From assembly GCA_015478725.1 (NCBI GenBank), contig JADMIG010000015.1, positions 1 through 64,000 of the forward strand: a stretch of DNA of 64,000 bases, written 5' to 3'. A program made the translations under genes and the position numbers. This stretch comes from Chloroflexota bacterium (GTDB taxonomy: Bacteria; Chloroflexota; Limnocylindria; Limnocylindrales; CSP1-4). The notes under the pieces are model-generated. The model did no database searches, was not told the DNA's origin, and saw only the letters and a program-made list of their open reading frames with translations. Positions 58,966 to 64,000 of this stretch are shown piece after piece. The number at the start of each line of letters is the position of its first letter. Positions within the stretch are counted from its first letter, which is position 1.

Positions 58966-59931
58966 ATGCGGGATCGGGTCGTGGCGGTCGCGTTGGTCGC
59001 GCCCGCGACGCTCGCCAGCCTCCTCTTCGTCTATGTCTTCATCGCCTGGACCGGGTTCGCCTCCCTGACCGGCTGGAATCAGATCAGGCCACTGCGGAAC
59101 TTCCTGCCAGACTTCCCGCTGGTCGGCCTGGACAACTACCGCTCGCTCTTTGCGACGCCTCGCTTCTGGCCCAACGACATCGTCAACACGGCGGTCTTCA
59201 CCGTCGTGTTCGTCACCGCGTGCCTCGCCGTCGGCCTGCTGCTCGCGATCCTCCTCGATCAGCGGGTGCGTGGCGAGGCGCTCTTCCGCAACATCTTCCT
59301 CCTGCCGATGGCGCTCTCCTTCGTGGTCACCGGCACGATCTGGTCGTGGATCCTGAACCCTCAGACGGGGATCAACCAGCTCGTGGATCCGCTCGGCGCG
59401 GATGTCGCGCGACGGGCGTTGCTGGGCGTCGGGTTCCTGCAGCCGCTCTGGGGCGCCCTCGACGCGCTCCACATCAACATCGTCCGACCCGGCCTCACGG
59501 CAGACCCGCGGGCCGCTCTTGGCGGTGTGGCCATCGCGGCGGTCTGGCAGATGTCGGGCTTTGCGATGGCCATGTTCCTGGCGGGCCTGCGCGGCATCCC
59601 CGAGGAAGTCAGAGAAGCGGCCCGGGTGGACGGCGCCTCCGAGTGGCAGATCTACCGGCGGGTGCTCATCCCGTTGCTGCGGCCGGTCGTGGTGAGCATC
59701 GTCGTCCTGCTCGCGTATGTCGCGCTCAAGATCTTCGACCTCGTCTTCGTCATGACCCGAGGCGGACCCGGCGTGTCGACCGACTTCCCATCGATCTTCC
59801 TGTTCGACAGTGCGTTCGGAGGCAATCTCTGGGCGCGCGGCGCTGCCGTGGCCGTGGTCATGCTCATCGCCTCGGCGGTCGTGGTGCTGCCATACCTCCG
59901 CTCGCAGCTGCGCGCAGAGGCAAGGGGATGA
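58966..59931 (+). CDS. Sugar ABC importer permease (MalF-like)
   Basis: A 321-aa permease with about six helices. It has FIAWTGFASLTGWN after helix 1 and the EAA loop REAARVDGASEWQIYRRVLIPLLRPV. Starts 3 nt after the gntR stop and overlaps the next permease by 4 nt (ATGA). It pairs with the second permease and the lipoprotein receptor of the divergent operon. The ATPase is not encoded nearby. Confidence 0.93.
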   Translation: MRDRVVAVALVAPATLASLLFVYVFIAWTGFASLTGWNQIRPLRNFLPDFPLVGLDNYRSLFATPRFWPNDIVNTAVFTVVFVTACLAVGLLLAILLDQRVRGEALFRNIFLLPMALSFVVTGTIWSWILNPQTGINQLVDPLGADVARRALLGVGFLQPLWGALDALHINIVRPGLTADPRAALGGVAIAAVWQMSGFAMAMFLAGLRGIPEEVREAARVDGASEWQIYRRVLIPLLRPVVVSIVVLLAYVALKIFDLVFVMTRGGPGVSTDFPSIFLFDSAFGGNLWARGAAVAVVMLIASAVVVLPYLRSQLRAEARG

Positions 59932-60815
59932 CCGCCCCTGGCGTCTCGGCTTCCACCGGCCGTCCCGCGCGGCGGCGCCCGAACCCCCGGCGCGTCCTCC
60001 TGTACGTGGTGCTCGGTGCTTTCGCCGTCCTCTTCCTCCTGCCCGCCTACGTCGCGGTCGTCGGGAGCCTCAAGTCGCTCCGCGAGGTGAACACCACCAG
60101 CATCTGGAGCCTGCCCGCGAGCTTCGATCTCCAGGCCTGGGTCGATGCGCTCCGACCGCCCCTCATCAACTCGGGCGGGATCGGGGCCGGCCTCTACAAC
60201 AGCCTCGTGATGACGATCCCTGCCGTCGTCCTGTCGTCCGCCTGGGGCTCCATCAACGGCTTCGTGCTCAGCAAGTGGCGGTTCCGTGGCGCCGACACGT
60301 TGTTCGCCGTCCTGCTCTTCGGGATGTTCATCCCGTACCAGGCGATCCTCATCCCCCTGGTGAACCTGCTCCAGCAGCTGCACCTCTACGACTCGCTCGC
60401 CGGCCTGGCCATCACCCACATCGTCTACGGCATCCCGATCACCACCCTGATCTTCCGCAACTACTACGCGAGCATTCCCGGTGATCTCGTCGAGGCTGCC
60501 AAGGTCGACGGCGCGGGCATCGTGAGCATCTACCGGAGGATCATCCTGCCGCTCTCGGTACCGGGCTTCGTCGTGGTGGGGATCTGGCAGTTCACCAACA
60601 TCTGGAATGAGTTCCTCTTCGCCGTGACCCTCACCAGTTCACCGGCCAGCCAACCTGTCACCGTCGCCCTTCAGAACCTGGCCGGCAGCTTCGCCGCCCT
60701 CTACAACGTCCAGATGGCGGGCGCCATCATGAGCGCCCTGCCGACCCTGGCGGTCTACGTGCTGCTCAGCCGCTACTTCATCCGCGGCCTGCTGGCCGGA
60801 TCGCTCAAGGGCTGA
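59928..60815 (+). CDS. Sugar ABC importer permease (MalG-like)
   Basis: A 295-aa permease with a basic N-terminus and about six helices. The conserved motif AAKVDGAGIVSIYRRIILPLSVPGFVVVGIWQFTNIWNEFLFAV (EAA loop and WNEF) is diagnostic of MalG-type subunits. ATG 59928 overlaps the preceding stop. The frame is open upstream only as shadow. Confidence 0.94.
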   Translation: MTAPGVSASTGRPARRRPNPRRVLLYVVLGAFAVLFLLPAYVAVVGSLKSLREVNTTSIWSLPASFDLQAWVDALRPPLINSGGIGAGLYNSLVMTIPAVVLSSAWGSINGFVLSKWRFRGADTLFAVLLFGMFIPYQAILIPLVNLLQQLHLYDSLAGLAITHIVYGIPITTLIFRNYYASIPGDLVEAAKVDGAGIVSIYRRIILPLSVPGFVVVGIWQFTNIWNEFLFAVTLTSSPASQPVTVALQNLAGSFAALYNVQMAGAIMSALPTLAVYVLLSRYFIRGLLAGSLKG

Positions 60816-60817
60816 GC

Positions 60818-61459
60818 GTGCGCCTGATCGACGTGACCGTGCCACTCCGAGTCGGGATGCCGGCCTACCCGGGGGAGGCGGCACCCCGCTTCCACCTCCT
60901 CAAGTCCCTCGCCCGCGGCGACATCGCCGATGTGAGTGGCGTCGAGATGGCGCTCCACAGCGGCACGCACGTCGACGCGCCCAACCACTTCCTGATCGGT
61001 GCCGCGGGCGTGGACGCCCTGCCGCTCGATGTCCTCGTGGGACCCTGCCGCGTCGTCGACGTCGACGCCGACCCGCACGTCGGGGCGGCTGACCTGGCCT
61101 CCGCGCTCGGCGAGGAGCGGCCGGAGCGGATCCTTCTGCGCACCCGCAACAGTCGGTCGCGTCCCGCCTGCTGGGAGCGGCCTGCGTTCACCCCGGATTT
61201 CGCTGCGCTCGCCGTCGACGGTGCGCGCTGGCTGGTCGCGCGGGGCACCCGGCTGGTGGGCATCGACTACCTGTCGGTCGAGCCGTTCGGCGTAGCAGAG
61301 CCGGCGACGCACCTCGTCCTGCTGGCGGCGGGCGTGGTCATCGTGGAGGGCCTGGATCTCCGCGCGGTCGACGCGGGTTCGTACGAGCTTCTCTGCCTGC
61401 CGCTGCCCATGGCGAGTCGCGACGGCGCGCCCGCGCGCGTCGTGCTGCGGGCGCGTTGA
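60818..61459 (+). CDS. Cyclase-family metal-dependent hydrolase (KynB-like fold)
   Basis: A 213-aa enzyme of the cyclase/kynurenine formamidase fold. The metal motif is HSGTHVDAPNHF (His47, His51, Asp53), with the conserved later segment LVGIDYLSVEPF and VIVEGLDLRAV. Members hydrolyse formamides, lactones or isatin-type amides. Here it is translationally linked to the sugar permeases (GTG 60818, 2 nt after the stop), so a lactone or acyl sugar substrate is a reasonable guess, not a tryptophan pathway role. Confidence 0.88.
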   Translation: MRLIDVTVPLRVGMPAYPGEAAPRFHLLKSLARGDIADVSGVEMALHSGTHVDAPNHFLIGAAGVDALPLDVLVGPCRVVDVDADPHVGAADLASALGEERPERILLRTRNSRSRPACWERPAFTPDFAALAVDGARWLVARGTRLVGIDYLSVEPFGVAEPATHLVLLAAGVVIVEGLDLRAVDAGSYELLCLPLPMASRDGAPARVVLRAR

Positions 61460-61967
61460 AGGATCCTCGGGGCGATCAGGAGGTTCGCCGCGCCTCCCAT
61501 CCGCCGCCCCGTCAGCGGGACGAACCTCGCAATGCGGGCTGGTCGTCCGCGGTTGAGCCCCGCCGCGCGTGGCCATCTGAAAGCCGGAAACGCGAGTGAT
61601 GCCAGAGGCCGGCGATGCGACCACCATCGCGACCGCCCTCGCCTTCATCGCCCGGGTCGAGGCGGCCGCGGGTGCCTTCCCTGCCGTCGACTGGAGCTCA
61701 TGACCGCTGGCGACGTTGGGGATCGCTGGCACCCCGGTCCGGGTGGCGATCCAACGGTGCGACGATCAAGACAAGACGACGACGCGCATCCTCACCTGCG
61801 TTCCGTGGGGTTCATGAGTACAGCCAGTTCAAGCGCAGTCCTCGCCCCGTCGAGATCACCGGCAGCCCGGACCAGACCCCGGCTGACCGTTCACGATCTG
61901 CTCATCGTGCTCGGGCCGTGCGCCGCCATGCTCCGCGTGGAGCCGGGGTCGATTGTGCCGCTGGCCG
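61460..61967. other. Intergenic region after the cyclase gene, possible gene remnant
   Basis: About 500 bp with no full gene. A 34-codon open frame (ATG 61599 to TGA 61703; ALAFIARVEAAAGAFPAVDW) has the look of a coding remnant but no RBS. No terminator was confirmed. Confidence 0.4.
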
Positions 61968-62663
61968 TCATCGACGGTCAGGTTTGTTCGAGGCAGGTGC
62001 GACGGCAGCGAGCCCGGCACGAAAGGCCGCCGCACCACCGTTCGCAGGGTGGCGGACGGCGGCGAGACGCGGTAGGGCCTGGGCAGCATGACGACCGACA
62101 GCGACGACCAGAGCCGGCTGAAGGATCGACATGAGGCGGACAAGGAAGGGTCGCCCGGCCGCGAGCTCGTCCCTCGTCGGGGTCCGGTTCGACAAGGGAG
62201 TCGATCCGACGGGATGCGTCGGGCACACGTTCCACAGGATGGTCTCGTCCTCGAGGTCGAGCTCGGCGAGGATGCGATGGACGATCGACGCCGAGTGCTC
62301 GACGTGGCCACGTCGATCAAGGCTCGACCAGCGCTCCTGCGGGAGCGATCGTTCGGACGTGAAGGCCACCCCAGAGAAGCGACAGCCCGCGTATCCGGCT
62401 GCCTCCCCGACCAGCAGGAGCGCCGGGTGCGGGCGAGCTCGAAGGTGACCTGCCAGATTCGCGAGCCGGATCGCTGGCGCACCTGGTCGGTCGAGGGCTG
62501 GGTCGGCGTCGCGATACGGATTGAACGTCGTTCCGATCTGAGCTCGGGCCAGATCGTCGAGCAAGCGATCGAGAGCGTCCATCGCCTCATAGTAGCCCTG
62601 CGCTCGCCGGAGGAGCGCCTGAGCTTCCTTTCGGAGACCCCTACCCGGGGCCACGCTCCACAC
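61968..62663 (-). CDS. Uracil-DNA glycosylase family protein
   Basis: About 231 aa. TTFNPYRD (about 45-52) and LLVGEAAGYAGCRFSGVAFTSER (about 83-105) match motif A of family-4/5-like UDG-superfamily proteins; AVRHPANGG near the end (about 205-213) is the HPxxxx motif B. Base-excision or nucleotide-salvage repair is expected. GTG 62663 has GGGAG 4 nt upstream; ATG 62582 is an alternative. It lies downstream of the methyltransferase gene on the same strand, possibly co-transcribed. Confidence 0.75.
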   Translation of the reverse strand: MWSVAPGRGLRKEAQALLRRAQGYYEAMDALDRLLDDLARAQIGTTFNPYRDADPALDRPGAPAIRLANLAGHLRARPHPALLLVGEAAGYAGCRFSGVAFTSERSLPQERWSSLDRRGHVEHSASIVHRILAELDLEDETILWNVCPTHPVGSTPLSNRTPTRDELAAGRPFLVRLMSILQPALVVAVGRHAAQALPRLAAVRHPANGGAAAFRAGLAAVAPASNKPDRR

Positions 62664-62666
62664 GAG

Positions 62667-62684
62667 GCTCCCATCGTGTGGGAG
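62667..62684 (-). promoter_or_regulatory. Hairpin sequestering the RBS of the UDG gene
   Basis: CTCCCA and TGGGAG (62668-62673 with 62679-62684) pair around a 5-nt loop. On the minus strand the 3' arm contains the GGGAG that serves GTG 62663, so RNA folding could limit translation. Confidence 0.45.
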
Positions 62685-62720
62685 GAACCTTCGTGGTGGC
62701 CATGACTGCGATTGGCCCCA

Positions 62721-64000
62721 TTACGCCGGCTCCCGCTCGAGGTTGAGAGTGAGCAGACGGCCGAGGATCGCCTCGGCGGCGATGTCGGCCGGCCAACCGT
62801 ACGCGGCCAATACCGCTCGATCGACGTCGGCGTGGGTGTTGGCGAGCCACGTCGGGCGCTCGTTGTAGAGGTTCGTGAGGGTCCGGCGGGCGAGTTCCTC
62901 GGCGGCGAGGCCGGGCGGGTCGAGCCAGCCGTCGCGGAGCTCGACGAGCCGCCGGGCGGCGACCGCGATCGCCTCGCGCTGCTCGTCGGTCGGGCGAGGG
63001 AACGGGAAGGTCTCGAACGTCGTCGTCGGGGTGTAGCGGGGACGCGTTTCGAGCTGGGTCCCCTGCGCGAGCGCCCACAGCTCGTGGATTCGGGAGTGGA
63101 GGACGCCGAACGTGCAATCGTCGTCGCGGGCGATCGCGACGAGCTGGTGGTCCGGAAGGATCTTGCGGTCGAGCCAGACGAACAGCCGGTACTTGGTCAG
63201 GATCGGTGTGCCGATGTAGCGAGCGAACGGCGCGATGGCGGCCCGCATTTCGCCTCGCGCGCGCCAGTGGAGCCACCAGGTATCGGCTCCGATGCCGGCT
63301 TTGGTGCGCTCGGGGCGGACGGTGCGCTGAACGTACTCAAATGGCGCCTCGTACAGGGCGGCCTCCGCTTCGCGCATGTCAACGCCGAAGTCGACGATCC
63401 AGGTGTCGCTGGGCCGCCGTGTGATGTCCATGCCGTTGACCCACGGCCGGACGACAGCGGCGTTGGATCGGCCGTCCGGGTTCGGCGACCGGACCATGTC
63501 GGCGGCTTGGGCGGCGGGTATCTCGAATGACCCGCTCTTCTGATCGCCGATGAAGGCGATGCCAACGTTCTCCGGCAGTCGCCGCGCCACCGTCAGATCA
63601 ACACCGCTCGTCAGGTTGGCGTTGATGCCGCCCACGCCTCGGCCATCGAGTTCCCGTTCGTTCTCGGTGCCGTCGTCCTGACCGACGAAGCTGATGTGAA
63701 CGTTGGCACCTGACAGTACCCACGGCTCATCGGATCGCGCGAAGAAGACGTCGCCGGTCTCCTTGATGCGCTCAAGGACCCGGCGGTTGGCACCTCCTCG
63801 AATCGACTGGGTCGCCAGCAAGCCCGCGCGTTTTGTTGGCCCGGCGGTGATCTGCGCTCGGGCCTTTTCGTGCCAATACGAGGAGAGGTCGCTCATGCCG
63901 GGGAGTCGATCGCCGAAGACCGAGTACAGCGCCTCGACGTAGTCGTTGCCGAGACCGCGACGGAGGAGCTTCGCGCCTAGGAATGGCGGGTTGCCGACGA
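62721..64000 (-). CDS. Type IIG/IIL-like restriction-modification methyltransferase, C-terminal part
   Basis: More than 425 residues, N-terminus outside the window. The frame contains GNPPF (NPPF codons 63981-63992), motif IV of N6-adenine DNA methyltransferases, followed by GAKLLRRGLGNDYVEALYSVFGD, a segment seen in MmeI-like enzymes and related single-chain methylases. The remaining ~390 residues (from ATG-like position 63896 on) form the target-recognition region (DGTENERELDGRGVGGINANLTSGVD, PWVNGMDITRRPSDTWIVDFG, TETFPFPRP-like TFETFPFPRPTDEQ) and a C-terminal helical tail. The nuclease domain, if present, is beyond the edge. The ATG at 63896 is internal, not the start. Confidence 0.85.
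   Translation of the reverse strand, partial: VGNPPFLGAKLLRRGLGNDYVEALYSVFGDRLPGMSDLSSYWHEKARAQITAGPTKRAGLLATQSIRGGANRRVLERIKETGDVFFARSDEPWVLSGANVHISFVGQDDGTENERELDGRGVGGINANLTSGVDLTVARRLPENVGIAFIGDQKSGSFEIPAAQAADMVRSPNPDGRSNAAVVRPWVNGMDITRRPSDTWIVDFGVDMREAEAALYEAPFEYVQRTVRPERTKAGIGADTWWLHWRARGEMRAAIAPFARYIGTPILTKYRLFVWLDRKILPDHQLVAIARDDDCTFGVLHSRIHELWALAQGTQLETRPRYTPTTTFETFPFPRPTDEQREAIAVAARRLVELRDGWLDPPGLAAEELARRTLTNLYNERPTWLANTHADVDRAVLAAYGWPADIAAEAILGRLLTLNLEREPA

Noticed and set aside
60818-61459. Kynurenine formamidase (kynB) of tryptophan degradation
   Set aside because: The fold and metal motif fit, but the operon is sugar transport and no kynurenine genes are nearby, so the specific name was not used.
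1-64000. tRNA, rRNA, CRISPR arrays, insertion sequences and prophage genes
   Set aside because: Looked for conserved T-loop patterns, direct repeat-spacer arrays and transposase motifs; none found by reading. A short tRNA could still have been missed.

Overview
This is a 64 kb window of a very GC-rich bacterial genome with strong G/C preference at third codon positions and many GTG and some TTG starts. The gene mix is F420-type luciferase-like oxidoreductase, PASTA Ser/Thr kinase, two-component pair with HtrA, ICL2-type isocitrate lyase, lipoproteins with classical lipoboxes and many ABC importers. Together with frequent -10-like hexamers 6-7 nt before start codons (leaderless transcripts), this suggests a soil or freshwater Chloroflexota-like or actinobacterium-like heterotroph. 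That placement is inference. I saw no rRNA, tRNA, CRISPR array, insertion sequence or prophage gene.

Layout. 1-10.6 kb: the end of a Rieske oxygenase, then CocE-type hydrolase and EEP-family phosphohydrolase genes on the minus strand. Divergent from these is a complete peptide/nickel-family ABC importer (binding protein, two permeases, two ATPases), whose binding protein is anchored by a C-terminal membrane helix. 10.5-15.8 kb: YtcJ-like amidohydrolase, small membrane protein, ATP-dependent DNA ligase, UspA and ribosomal protein bL25, all on the minus strand. 16-19.8 kb: response regulator, histidine kinase and HtrA protease. 19.9-22.8 kb: a folate cluster (folC-folP-folB) behind a small Cys-containing protein. 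23.2-31.1 kb: Ig-like secreted proteins, a zinc ribbon, PASTA kinase, galU and several unknown envelope proteins. 31.4-33.1 kb: a cupredoxin lipoprotein translationally coupled to a beta-propeller lipoprotein.

33.2-39.8 kb: LLM oxidoreductase; then an isocitrate lyase of the long ICL2 type preceded by a 63-aa Cys-rich protein and divergent from a LysR regulator. A dyad lies about 65 bp upstream of the predicted isocitrate lyase transcription start. A methyltransferase and a lipoprotein follow.

40.0-47.5 kb is the most coherent accessory unit. It holds a five-gene LivHKMGF-type importer whose Tat-lipoprotein binding protein resembles AmiC/UrtA amide or urea receptors, a GAF-LuxR regulator, and a divergent HDAC/acetylpolyamine amidohydrolase. 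A nearly identical 19-bp element flanks the regulator on both sides. I read this as a regulated system for importing and deacetylating amide compounds. 47.7-53.6 kb: small conserved domains (DUF2171, Mth938, DUF2000), a nucleoside phosphorylase-like protein and a large GAF/PAS/EAL c-di-GMP phosphodiesterase.

54-61.5 kb: a carbohydrate locus. A lipoprotein sugar-binding protein and FGGY kinase are on one strand. A GntR regulator, two permeases and a metal-dependent cyclase-family hydrolase are divergent. A D-2-hydroxyacid dehydrogenase converges on the kinase. No ATPase is encoded, so a shared one elsewhere is inferred. A TTGACA-17-TACGGT promoter followed by an 8+8 bp inverted repeat lies before the binding-protein gene. 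61.9-64 kb: uracil-DNA glycosylase-family protein and the C-terminal part of a type IIG/IIL-like restriction-modification methyltransferase running off the window.
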